Below, in pieces: positions 55,681-64,000 of a stretch of DNA of 64,000 bases. Origin of the DNA: Sphingomonas sp. PP-CE-1G-424 (GTDB lineage Bacteria; Pseudomonadota; Alphaproteobacteria; Sphingomonadales; Sphingomonadaceae); assembly GCF_004341085.1 (NCBI RefSeq), contig NZ_SLXW01000004.1, positions 62,001 to 126,000 of the forward strand. Reading direction: 5' to 3'. The notes beneath the pieces were generated by a model. The model was given only the letters and a program-made list of their open reading frames with translations. It had not been told where the DNA came from and made no database searches. The position numbers were made by a program, and so were the translations under genes. The stretch's first letter is position 1; each line of letters begins with the position of its first letter.

Positions 55681-57345
55681 ATGATGACGACACGTGAATC
55701 GATGCCGTACGACGTGGTGATCGTCGGCGCTGGCCCGGCCGGTCTCTCGGCAGCGATCCGCCTGAAACAGCTGGCCGCGGAGAAGGACGCCGAGATCAGC
55801 GTCTGCGTGCTCGAAAAGGGCTCCGAAGTCGGCGCGCACATCCTGTCGGGCGCGGTCATCGATCCCAAGTCCCTCGACGAACTGCTGCCGAACTGGCGCG
55901 AGGACGGCTGCCCGCTCGCCGAAGTACCCGTGACCGAGAACCATCACTGGATCCTGACCAAGACGAAGAAGAGCGAAATGCCGCACTTCGTCACGCCCTC
56001 GTTCATGCACAACAAGGGCACGTACACCGGCTCGCTCGGCAATTTGTGCCGCTGGCTCGCCGGCAAGGCGGAAGAGCTAGGCGTCGAGATCTTCCCAGGC
56101 TTCGCCGCGGCGGAAATCCTGTTCAACGACGACGGCTCGGTGAAGGGCGTCGCGACCGGCGACATGGGCGTCGCGCGCGACGGCACGCACAAGGGTGACT
56201 ACACCCCCGGCCTCGAACTCCACGCCAAATACACCTTCTTCTCGGAAGGGTGCCGCGGGCACCTCACCAAGGAACTGATCCGCAATTTCGCGCTCGACAA
56301 GGACAGTGACCCGCAGGTCTACGGCCTCGGCATCAAGGAGCTGTGGGACATCGATCCCGAACTCCACGTCCCCGGCCGCGTCATCCATACGCAGGGCTGG
56401 CCGCTGTCCGAGACCGACGGCTCGAACGGCGGCGGCTGGATCTATCACCAGGCGAACGGCCAGGTCTCGATCGGCTTCGTCACATGGCTGAACTATACCA
56501 ACCCGTATCTCTCGCCGTTCAGCGAGATGCAGCGCTGGAAGACGCATCCCGAGATCGCCGCGCTGCTGAAGGGCGCCAAGCGCGTCAGCTACGGCGCGCG
56601 CGCGATCAGCGATGGCGGGCTCCAGTCGATCCCCAAGCTCGTGATGCCAGGCGCCGCTCTCATTGGCGACAGCGCGGGCTTCCTCAACGTGCCGCGCATC
56701 AAGGGCACGCATACCGCGATGAAGTCCGGCATGATGGCCGCCGAGGCTGCGGTCGAGGCGATCGTCTCGCAGCGCGGCCACGACGAGCTCGCCGCCTATC
56801 CCGAGGCGTTCGAAAAGTCGTGGGTCAAGAAGGAGCTGTCGGTCGTCCGCAACGTCGTGCCGCTGGTCAAGAAGTTCGGCGACCTGATCGGTTCGGGGCT
56901 CGCCGGCGTGACGATGTGGATGGAACATCTCGGCATCAAGGTGCCTTTCACGATGCACCACCATCCCGACAACGAGAGCCTGTGGCGCAAGGATCTCGTC
57001 AAGCCGATCGTCTATCCGAAGGCCGACGGTGTCCTCACCTTCGATCGCCTCTCGTCGGTGTTCATCTCGAACACCAACCACGAGGAGGACCAGCCGGTCC
57101 ATCTGACGCTCAAGGATGCGAGCGTGCCGATCGAATACAACCTGCCGATGTACGACGAGCCCGCGCAACGCTATTGCCCGGCCGGCGTTTACGAGGTCGT
57201 CGGCGAGGACACGTCCGATCCGAAGTTCGTCATCAACGCGCAGAACTGCGTCCACTGCAAGACCTGCGACATCAAGGACCCCACCCAGAACATCAACTGG
57301 GTCGTACCCGAGGGCGGCGGAGGCCCCAATTATCCCAACATGTAA
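55681..57345 (+). CDS. Electron transfer flavoprotein-ubiquinone oxidoreductase
   Basis: This 554-residue enzyme has the FAD motif VVIVGAGPAGLSAAIRLKQL, EKGSEVGAHILSGAV, GDSAGFLNVPRIKGTH, and a C-terminal ferredoxin-like region with CPAGVYEV and CVHCKTCDIKDP for the 4Fe-4S cluster. It transfers electrons from ETF to ubiquinone in fatty and amino acid oxidation. The start at 55681 has gggag upstream; adjacent ATG codons. It is divergent from the UDG gene. Confidence 0.96.
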   Translation: MMTTRESMPYDVVIVGAGPAGLSAAIRLKQLAAEKDAEISVCVLEKGSEVGAHILSGAVIDPKSLDELLPNWREDGCPLAEVPVTENHHWILTKTKKSEMPHFVTPSFMHNKGTYTGSLGNLCRWLAGKAEELGVEIFPGFAAAEILFNDDGSVKGVATGDMGVARDGTHKGDYTPGLELHAKYTFFSEGCRGHLTKELIRNFALDKDSDPQVYGLGIKELWDIDPELHVPGRVIHTQGWPLSETDGSNGGGWIYHQANGQVSIGFVTWLNYTNPYLSPFSEMQRWKTHPEIAALLKGAKRVSYGARAISDGGLQSIPKLVMPGAALIGDSAGFLNVPRIKGTHTAMKSGMMAAEAAVEAIVSQRGHDELAAYPEAFEKSWVKKELSVVRNVVPLVKKFGDLIGSGLAGVTMWMEHLGIKVPFTMHHHPDNESLWRKDLVKPIVYPKADGVLTFDRLSSVFISNTNHEEDQPVHLTLKDASVPIEYNLPMYDEPAQRYCPAGVYEVVGEDTSDPKFVINAQNCVHCKTCDIKDPTQNINWVVPEGGGGPNYPNM

Positions 57346-57352
57346 GCCTGCA

Positions 57353-58759
57353 TTGCTCGCGCTCGGTCTCGTCCTGGCGACCCCCGCCATGGCCGGGCCG
57401 GGTGATCTGTCCGCCTATCTGACGGCGCGCGCGGCCGACGCTGCCGGCGAGACGAGCCTGGCCGCCGCCAGCTATGCGAAGGTGCTGGCGGCTGCACCCG
57501 ACGACCCCGTCGTCGCGATCCGCGCCTATCGTGAGGCGCTGGAAGCTGGCGACGTGCCGCTCGCCACCCGCGCCGTCGCAGTGCTGAACAAGGCCGGTGT
57601 CGCCCCCGCCGACGCCGCGCTGATCCCGCTCGCCGATGCCGCGCGACGGAACGATGCGAAGGCCGCCGGCGCAGCGATTGCGACGCTGTCGAGCGGCCCC
57701 CTCGTAGTCCTTGCGCCCTCGCTCCACGCCTGGGTCGCACAGGCCGAAGGTCGCGATCCCGAACCCTCGCTAGCGACCGCAGCGAAGGATCCCGTCGCCA
57801 ACCGCTTCGCCACCGAAACCCGCGTGCTGATCGCCGCGGCACCGCGCAAGCAACCGCTGTCGATCGGCGTCTCGCGCCTGCTCGCCCGCCTCGCCAGCGA
57901 CCTCAGCGCAGGCGAACCCTCGCCGCTGTCAATCGCGCTCTCCCAGGCAGCCCTGCGCGCAGACCCCAGCTACGACGCGGCGCGCGTCCTCCTCGCCGAC
58001 GCGCTCGCCCGCAACAAGCTGGTCGACCGCGCGCTCGTCGTGCTCGACGGCGTCGACGCCAAGAGCCCGTCCGCACCGGCCGCCGCCGCCGAACGCATCG
58101 ACATCCTCGCCACCGCCGACCGCAACGGCGAAGCGCTCGCCGCCGCCAAGAACCGCGTCGACCAGACGGGTTCGGCGCCCGCCGACTGGCAACGCTACGC
58201 CGACCTGCTGTTGACCACCGGCAACCCCGCCGAAGCCGCGACCTGGTACCAGCGCATCATCGCCGCCGACGGTGCAAGGGGCGGCAGCTGGGGCAATTGG
58301 CTGCAATATGGCGGCGCGCTCGATCAGGCCGGCCGCTGGCCCGAAGCGCGCGACGCACTGGAAAAAGCCGTCGCCCGCGGCCCAGCGCAACCGCTCGCGC
58401 TCAACTATCTCGGTTTTGCGCAAGTCGAGCATGGCGACGACATCCCCGCCTCGATCAAGCTGCTCGAACGCGCCAGCCGGATCGATCCCACCAACGCCTC
58501 GATCACCGACTCGCTCGGCTGGGCCTATCACCTCTCCGGCAACACCGCGCGCGCGCTCCCGCTGCTCGAAACCGCTGCGCAGGCCGAACCCACCAACGCC
58601 GAAATCGCCGACCACCTCGGCGACGCCTATTGGAGCACCGGCCGAAACTACGAAGCGCGCTACGCCTGGCGCGCCGCCTTGCTGACCGCCGAACCCGCCG
58701 ACACGGCGCGCATAACCGCCAAGATCGCCAACGGCCTGCCGCCGAAAGCCCGCCGCTAA
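57353..58759 (+). CDS. Exported TPR-repeat protein
   Basis: This protein of about 468 residues begins with a signal-like stretch (LALGLVLATPAMAG) and is then rich in alanine helices that form tetratricopeptide repeats, clearest near the end (ARALPLLETAAQAEPTNAEI, DHLGDAYWSTGRNYEARYAW). TPR proteins scaffold protein complexes; no partner is known. The start is doubtful: a TTG at 57353 has no ribosome site, whereas a ggagg at 57319-57323 lies 5 bases before an ATT at 57329. It overlaps or abuts the ETF-QO end. Confidence 0.82.
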   Translation: MLALGLVLATPAMAGPGDLSAYLTARAADAAGETSLAAASYAKVLAAAPDDPVVAIRAYREALEAGDVPLATRAVAVLNKAGVAPADAALIPLADAARRNDAKAAGAAIATLSSGPLVVLAPSLHAWVAQAEGRDPEPSLATAAKDPVANRFATETRVLIAAAPRKQPLSIGVSRLLARLASDLSAGEPSPLSIALSQAALRADPSYDAARVLLADALARNKLVDRALVVLDGVDAKSPSAPAAAAERIDILATADRNGEALAAAKNRVDQTGSAPADWQRYADLLLTTGNPAEAATWYQRIIAADGARGGSWGNWLQYGGALDQAGRWPEARDALEKAVARGPAQPLALNYLGFAQVEHGDDIPASIKLLERASRIDPTNASITDSLGWAYHLSGNTARALPLLETAAQAEPTNAEIADHLGDAYWSTGRNYEARYAWRAALLTAEPADTARITAKIANGLPPKARR

Positions 58760-59112
58760 AATTCATCTCCCGCCGGGAGAGGGAAGGCCTCGCAGGTGTG
58801 GGGACGGCAAGGCGAGTTGATGACAAAGTGGCCGTTTTGCGAGATCGTCACCAAATTTCGAGCCGAATTCCGAGCGCCGAACGAGCCGTAAAAGTGATCG
58901 TGACAACGCCCAAAACTGGCGAGGTGCGCGGCACCTCACCTCCCCCGTCATCCTGACGAAAGTCAGGATCCAGAGTAACAATAGATGCCATGCTTGGCTC
59001 TGGATCCTGACGTTCGTCAGGATGACGGCCGCTGGAGGACAGGCCGCTAAAGTTGCCAGCGCCCACCCATCGGCTAAGCCATGCCCAAACCAGCCAAACC
59101 TCGAGACTGACA
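58760..59112. other. 353-base gap between the TPR gene and ispE
   Basis: The gap contains a family F3 REPIN (58945-59028). The region 58760-58944 has a short pair of gggaga-type hairpins at its start and no recognisable gene. The ispE leader is in the last 80 bases. Confidence 0.6.
58945..59028. repeat. REPIN, family F3
   Basis: It contains tcatcctgacgaaagtcagg at the left and the inverted gttcgtcaggatgacgg at the right, with gatccag / ctggatc in the middle. Almost the same as 27059-27142. Confidence 0.85.
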
Positions 59113-60045
59113 ATGCCCGCCATCACCGAACCCGCCCCCGCCAAGATCAACCTGGCCCTGCACGTCCGCCGCCGCCGTCCCGACGGCTACCACGATCTCG
59201 AAACGCTCTTCGCCTTCGCCACCGACGGCGACCTGGTCACGGTAGAACCCGCCCAAACCAACAGCTTCACCATAACCGGCCCCTTCGCCGCGGCCCTCCT
59301 CCCCGCCCAAAACGCCACCCCGACCCCCAATACCCCCCCGGCGAAGGCCGGGGCCCAATTGGGGACCGACAATGACGAAGCACCCCGCTCGTCCGGCGCC
59401 GCCCCCTGGCAGGGCAACCTCGTAACCTCCGCAGCGGACGCCTTCACCACCGCCTTCGCCCCAGAAACCCACCACGCCATAACCCTGGAAAAGCACCTCC
59501 CCATCGCCTCAGGCATAGGCGGAGGCTCAGCCGATGCCGCCGCCACGCTCCGAGCGCTGGCCCGCCTCCACGGCGTACCCCCAACCGAACCCCGCCTCCA
59601 CGAAATCGCCGCAAAGCTTGGCGCCGACGTCCCCGCCTGCCTCGCCAACCGCATCACGCTAGGCACCGGCAAGGGCGACATCCTCACCACCCTCGAAGGC
59701 CTGTCCGGCACCCCCGTCCTGCTCGTGAACCCAGGCGTCGCGGTCTCCACCGCCGCGGTCTTCAAGACTTGGGACGGCCACGACCGAGGCCCAATCCCCG
59801 AAGGCAATCTCCTCGACCGTGCAAAAGCCGGCCGCAACGACCTCGAGCCCCCCGCGCTGGCCCTCGCCCCCGTAATCGCCGAAGTCCGCACGCTCCTCGA
59901 CGCAGCCCAAGGCACCCTCCTGTCGAGAATGTCCGGCTCCGGCGCTACCTGCTTCGCCCTGTTCGAAACCCCCGAAGCCAGAGACACCGCCGCCACCGCC
60001 GCCCAAGCCAAAGGCTGGTGGACGCTCGCAACGAAGCTCGCCTGA
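59113..60045 (+). CDS. ispE: 4-diphosphocytidyl-2-C-methyl-D-erythritol kinase IspE with internal repeat
   Basis: This 310-residue GHMP kinase has APAKINLALHVRRRRPDGYH, the ATP motif PIASGIGGGSADAAATL and the C-terminal LSRMSGSGATCFALF. It phosphorylates CDP-ME in the MEP isoprenoid pathway. Between strand FTITGPFAAALL and WQGNLVTSAADAF lies an extra stretch of about 30 residues containing TPPAKAGAQLG (residues 74-84), which is the in-frame translation of a family F2 repeat (59333-59364). IspE homologs have a short loop at this place. The insertion preserves the frame, so the enzyme is probably active. Confidence 0.93.
   Translation: MPAITEPAPAKINLALHVRRRRPDGYHDLETLFAFATDGDLVTVEPAQTNSFTITGPFAAALLPAQNATPTPNTPPAKAGAQLGTDNDEAPRSSGAAPWQGNLVTSAADAFTTAFAPETHHAITLEKHLPIASGIGGGSADAAATLRALARLHGVPPTEPRLHEIAAKLGADVPACLANRITLGTGKGDILTTLEGLSGTPVLLVNPGVAVSTAAVFKTWDGHDRGPIPEGNLLDRAKAGRNDLEPPALALAPVIAEVRTLLDAAQGTLLSRMSGSGATCFALFETPEARDTAATAAQAKGWWTLATKLA
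59333..59364. repeat. Family F2 half-repeat inside the ispE coding sequence
   Basis: The 32 bases include cggcgaaggccggggcccaa and end in ttgggg, as in the intergenic F2 elements. There is no matching right arm. It keeps the ispE frame and encodes PPAKAGAQLG. Confidence 0.88.
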
Positions 60046-60099
60046 TCGATCGATAGGCGGCGGCACCTTTGAGACGGGGCGTCACAGCGCCGCCACCGC

Positions 60100-60132
60100 C
60101 CGTCGTCCTGACGAAAGTCAGGATCCAGAGCC
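60100..60132. repeat. Half element, family F3
   Basis: It starts ccgtcgtcctgacgaaagtc and continues aggatccagagcc, without a right arm. It lies downstream of ispE. Confidence 0.7.
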
Positions 60133-60300
60133 GCAAACGAACTGCCCGTCATAGACACCCTTCAAACTTTAGATCAGTCGGCCGTCAAAACCCTGCATCC
60201 AAACAACCCGAACCAATCTCGACCTAAGCGCCCACACCGCCGATCCCGTCCCTCGTCGGTCATCCCGAACGTGTTCGGCATTATCTCCCACAACAAAAGC

Positions 60301-60407
60301 ACCTTCCCGGCGAAGGCCGGAGCCCAGTTGGGAAACGCTCCTGACGACAGCCGCACGCCGTCACGCCAACCTCTCCACCTGGACCCCGGCCCCCGCCGGG
60401 GAGGTGC
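60301..60407. repeat. REPIN, family F2 variant
   Basis: The left arm accttcccggcgaaggccgg and the right arm ccggcccccgccggggaggt form the pair, with cagttggg / ctggacc inner ends. Confidence 0.75.
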
Positions 60408-60585
60408 ACTTGCCCGAATCGTGTCCGCACCGAACGTCTTCCAACGCCTGCACTCCACGAACTCGCGAACGCGTGGCCCGGAGCTTCGGGCATGCAGACC
60501 CGGCAGATGCTAGAATGACGCTGTCCTCGCGGCCAAATGGTTCTGCACGACGCCACCGCCGCAAATTTCCCGCAACAAACCTACC

Positions 60586-60600
60586 GTTCCCCACTTGTTC
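60586..60600 (+). promoter_or_regulatory. LexA (SOS) box of recA
   Basis: GTTC-cccactt-GTTC is the exact direct-repeat form (GTTC, 7 bases, GTTC) known for alphaproteobacterial LexA, placed 79 bases before the recA start. It indicates that recA is SOS-induced. Confidence 0.8.
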
Positions 60601-60678
60601 CAAAAGAACAAAGAGAATACATGGTGTTTGACGCGTTGAATGGCACGCGCGCTTGCTTTAGCGATGGGAGCATATTCG

Positions 60679-61752
<1,074 letters not shown>

Positions 61753-61761
61753 CCCCACTTT

Positions 61762-61808
61762 CCCTCTCCCTCAGGGGAGAGGGAGGGACCCATTGCCTCC
61801 GCAATGGG
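61762..61808. terminator. Tandem hairpins after recA
   Basis: ccctctccc (61762-61770) pairs with gggagaggg (61775-61783), and cccattgc (61789-61796) pairs with gcaatggg (61801-61808). They begin 10 bases after the recA stop. The first matches family F5. There is no run of T after them, so they may act as REP elements or weak terminators. Confidence 0.6.
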
Positions 61809-61919
61809 AGGGGGCACGCGGGACATGATGCGTAGTGCATGGATCATCCTGCCGAGCATATACACGGCCGATGGTTCACACGCGTGGTAAACTAACACCG
61901 CGCCAATCTACCCACGGCA

Positions 61920-61949
61920 CCACCCCGGCGAAGGCCGGGGCCCAATTGG
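61920..61949. repeat. Half element, family F2
   Basis: It contains ccccggcgaaggccggggcc followed by caattgg and no right arm, similar to the copy inside ispE. Confidence 0.8.
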
Positions 61950-62050
61950 TATGACCCCGCAAATAGAGTCCTGTGCCAAGCCAAGCCTTGTCGGATCATC
62001 AACTCCGTGTTTGACGACGCGCCCCTACACCCTTGATATCTCGCACTCCC

Positions 62051-62109
62051 TTGTTCTCCCGCGAAGGCGGGAGCCCAGTCTGGATCCCCGCCTCCGCGGG
62101 GCAACAAGG
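62051..62109. repeat. REP hairpin, family F1
   Basis: It has cttgttctcccgcgaaggcg at the left and cctccgcggggcaacaagg at the right, in the upstream region of the methyltransferase gene. Confidence 0.8.
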
Positions 62110-62236
62110 AAGAGCAGCGCGCCAGGCTCGGGAAACCCTCGAAATCTCGCAACACCAAACCCACGCCAGCGTCTACACTTCCTATACTTCACTCCAAACC
62201 ACCGCCCCGAAACACAACCAAAAAGCACCCCAGCCC

Positions 62237-63073
62237 ATGACCACCGCCTACGACTGGACCGGCAGAATAGGCGATGTCTGGGCCGCGGAATGGCGCCGAA
62301 CCGACCGCAGCTTCACCAACCTGACCCCGCATTTGAACGCCGCGATCCTGTCCGCCGCCGCCCCCCAAACCCGCAAGATTATCGACATAGGCTGCGGCGC
62401 CGGAGCAACCTCACTGGCCACCGCGCAAGCGCTCCCAATTGCACGGATAACCGGCATAGATCTCTCACCAAACCTGATCGAGATCGCCAAACACCGCGCC
62501 AAAACCCAAGCCAACGCCAGCTTCGAATGCGCGGACATCACCGCCGCCGCCCCGAACCACGCCCCAATCGACCTCTACGTCTCCCGCCACGGCGTCATGT
62601 TCTTCGCAGACCCCGTCGCCGCCTTCACCACTTTGGCCGAAGCCGCCGCTCCAGACGCAACGCTCGTCTTCTCCTGCTTCGCCGACCGCGCTGCCAACCG
62701 CTGGGCCACCGAAATCATCACCGCGACCGGCGGCAATGCAGACGCTCCGGCAAGCACCGCACCCGGCCCCTTCACCTTCGCCGATCCAACCTACGTCGCG
62801 AGCATCCTCGAAAAATCCGGCTGGCACGTCGCGGCACCCGAGCGTGTCGAATTCGCCTACCGGGCAGGGGAGGGCGCCGCCCCCGTAGCCGACGCAGTCG
62901 ACTATTTCCGCCGCATCGGCCCCGCAGCATCCGCCATTCGCGACGCGGCCCCCGAGGAACGCGAGCGCCACATCGCGCGTCTCACCCAGGTCTGCGACCG
63001 GTACAGAAGCGGCGACACGGTGGAATTCCCCGCCGCCGCCTGGATCTGGACCGCGCGCAAATCGTCCGAATAA
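62237..63073 (+). CDS. Class I SAM-dependent methyltransferase
   Basis: This 278-residue protein has the SAM motif IIDIGCGAGATSLATAQ, a GIDLSPNLIEIAKHRA acidic loop and the post-motif DLYVSRHGVMFFADP typical of UbiE/BioC-like small-molecule methyltransferases. The start at 62237 is supported by conservation of AYDWTG, but no strong ribosome site is visible. The substrate is unknown. Base composition and codon use look C-rich in this area but not foreign. Confidence 0.85.
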   Translation: MTTAYDWTGRIGDVWAAEWRRTDRSFTNLTPHLNAAILSAAAPQTRKIIDIGCGAGATSLATAQALPIARITGIDLSPNLIEIAKHRAKTQANASFECADITAAAPNHAPIDLYVSRHGVMFFADPVAAFTTLAEAAAPDATLVFSCFADRAANRWATEIITATGGNADAPASTAPGPFTFADPTYVASILEKSGWHVAAPERVEFAYRAGEGAAPVADAVDYFRRIGPAASAIRDAAPEERERHIARLTQVCDRYRSGDTVEFPAAAWIWTARKSSE

Positions 63074-63089
63074 AAACAGGGGGTTCAGC

Positions 63090-63725
63090 ATGATCATCGT
63101 CCACCACCTCGAAAACTCGCGATCGCAGCGGATCCTGTGGATGCTCGAGGAACTCGGCCTCCCCTACGCAATCAAGCGCTACGAGCGGAACAAGGCAACG
63201 ATGCTCGCCCCGCCCGAACTCAAGCAGGTCCACCCGCTCGGCAAGTCGCCGGTGATCGAGGATGCCGATGTTCAGGGTGGTCAGGTGGTCGCCGAAACGG
63301 GCGCGATCGTCGAATATCTCGTCGACAAGGCGGACGGCAAGCTCGGCGCCCCCGCCAACCGCGCCGACGCGCTGCGCTACCGCTTCTGGCTCCACTATGC
63401 GGAGGGCTCGATGATGCCGCCGCTGCTGCTGAAGCTGGTCCTCGCGCGCATCCCGATCCTGGGGAAGGCGGCGACCAAGAAGATCCAGCCGATGATCGAC
63501 GTGCACCTCGACTATGTCGAATCCGAACTGTCGCAGCGCCCCTGGTTCGCCGGTGCCGAGATGACCGCCGCCGACATCATGATGAGCTTTCCCCTCCAGG
63601 CCGCCCGCAGCCGCGGTGGCCTCAACGAGTCCCGTCCCGCGACGATCGCGTGGCTGGCAAAGGTCCACGCGCGGCCGGCGTATCAGGCGGGGCTCAAGAA
63701 AGGTGGGCCTTACGCCTACGCCTGA
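63090..63725 (+). CDS. Glutathione S-transferase family protein
   Basis: This 211-residue GST has an N-terminal thioredoxin-like domain (HHLENSRSQRILWMLEELGL, then HPLGKSPVIEDAD and ETGAIVEYL) and a helical C-terminal domain (WFAGAEMTAADIMMSFPLQ). It probably conjugates glutathione to electrophiles or removes peroxides; the exact class and substrate are not clear. It lies 16 bases after the methyltransferase gene, so the two may be one transcript. Confidence 0.9.
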   Translation: MIIVHHLENSRSQRILWMLEELGLPYAIKRYERNKATMLAPPELKQVHPLGKSPVIEDADVQGGQVVAETGAIVEYLVDKADGKLGAPANRADALRYRFWLHYAEGSMMPPLLLKLVLARIPILGKAATKKIQPMIDVHLDYVESELSQRPWFAGAEMTAADIMMSFPLQAARSRGGLNESRPATIAWLAKVHARPAYQAGLKKGGPYAYA

Positions 63726-63760
63726 CCCGCTGCGATAGGGTCCGAGTCTACCCAACCACT

Positions 63761-63845
63761 CCGTCATCCTGGGCTCGACCCAGGATCCAGAGCCGCAAAC
63801 ACTGGCGCTCGTGGCTCTGGATCCCAGCGTTCGCTGGGATGACGG
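63761..63845. repeat. REPIN, family F4
   Basis: It carries tcatcctgggctcgacccag at the left and the inverted gcgttcgctgggatgacgg at the right. It is nearly the same as the copy at 41478-41562. Confidence 0.85.
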
Positions 63846-63878
63846 AACAGTGGTGCGACGCTTCGTGCAAGCGTCGAC

Positions 63879-64000
63879 TCAAACCTGCCCCGGCCCGATC
63901 TTCTCATAGCTGTCCACGTCCACCTTCGGCCCGTGCCCGGTCGGCGCATGCGGAAAGTCCCGATCAGCCGGCTCGCGCTCATCGAGCCCACCCTCCCATT
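63879..64000 (-). CDS. C-terminal end of an unidentified protein
   Basis: The minus-strand frame entering from the right edge gives the tail ...GLDEREPADRDFPHAPTGHG... ending SYEKIGPGQV before a stop at 63879. The start lies outside the window. No family is recognised from this hydrophilic fragment, and codon use suits coding sequence. Confidence 0.4.
   Translation of the reverse strand, partial: WEGGLDEREPADRDFPHAPTGHGPKVDVDSYEKIGPGQV

Larger units (their letters stand above)
60046..60678. other. 633-base gap between ispE and recA
   Basis: The gap contains half an F3 element (60100-60132), an F2-type REPIN (60301-60407), and the recA promoter region with its LexA box (60586-60600). Between 60408 and 60580 no clear gene or site was seen. 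Confidence 0.6.
61753..62236. other. 484-base gap downstream of recA
   Basis: The gap holds two terminator-like hairpins, half an F2 element, and an F1 hairpin. Open frames through it are repeat-derived and not supported as genes. The leader of the methyltransferase gene lies in the last 100 bases. Confidence 0.6.

Noticed and set aside
61951..63093. A 380-codon plus-strand frame through the repeat region and methyltransferase
   Set aside because: Its product is Arg/Pro-rich without motifs and it overlaps the methyltransferase in another frame; the latter has a clear SAM motif.

Overview
The window looks like a chromosomal segment of a Sphingomonas-type alphaproteobacterium (order Sphingomonadales). 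GC content is high. recA carries the alphaproteobacterial GTTC-N7-GTTC LexA box. The order miaB-phoH...ybeY-corC, the Rrf2-sufBCDS-sufT-sufA operon and the dense hairpin repeats (REP/REPIN-like) between genes all fit that group. The genus is inferred from gene content; no rRNA or tRNA gene was seen. Almost everything is ordinary chromosome; no phage, insertion sequence, integrase or CRISPR array was found.

Layout. 1-3.9 kb: the end of a SEC-C/UPF0149 protein, then a TonB-dependent receptor with a PepSY membrane protein (probably ferric-siderophore uptake). 4.1-15.7 kb: an L-fucose utilisation locus. It holds an exported GH29 alpha-L-fucosidase, an IclR regulator, a zinc alcohol dehydrogenase, a mutarotase and then a tightly overlapping operon: FucP permease, SDR, FMN lactate dehydrogenase, FAH-family hydrolase, fuconolactonase, AKR fucose dehydrogenase and a split UxaA-type dehydratase. 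Together these give a complete non-phosphorylating route from fucosides to pyruvate: fucose, fuconolactone, fuconate, 2-keto-3-deoxyfuconate, 2,4-diketo-3-deoxyfuconate, then pyruvate plus lactate, with lactate oxidised to pyruvate. The dehydration step is assigned to a UxaA-like pair rather than an enolase-superfamily FucD.

15.7-22 kb: an ABC ATPase, a CHCC zinc-finger protein, TldD, a CcdAB toxin-antitoxin pair, a PNPOx-like protein, a DUF2007 protein and a membrane-anchored sorbosone dehydrogenase-like protein. 21.5-28.5 kb: the RNA-maturation/magnesium group corC, ybeY, phoH and miaB on the minus strand, split by a LysR / pirin / WrbA module. 28.7-37.5 kb: an M16 peptidase, an Asp/Asn beta-hydroxylase-like protein, a patatin, then nfuA-like, rutE-like, tsaB, rimI, fur and plsC on the plus strand. 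37.7-42.6 kb: an acyl-CoA ligase, gamma-glutamyltransferase and pyrD. 42.9-49.2 kb: the SUF iron-sulfur operon, with an unknown two-helix membrane protein between sufB and sufC. 49.5-64 kb: an APC permease coupled to MTA phosphorylase, a small secreted protein, a UDG-lytic transglycosylase-moaB operon, ETF-quinone oxidoreductase, a TPR protein, ispE (with a hairpin repeat inside its coding sequence), recA, a methyltransferase, a GST and the end of an unknown gene.

Intergenic DNA is unusually rich in paired inverted repeats. At least six sequence families are present in about twenty copies. Likely control sites include palindromes before fur, before the TonB receptor and before the SUF regulator, repeated motifs between the fucose-locus dehydrogenase and mutarotase, and the recA LexA box.
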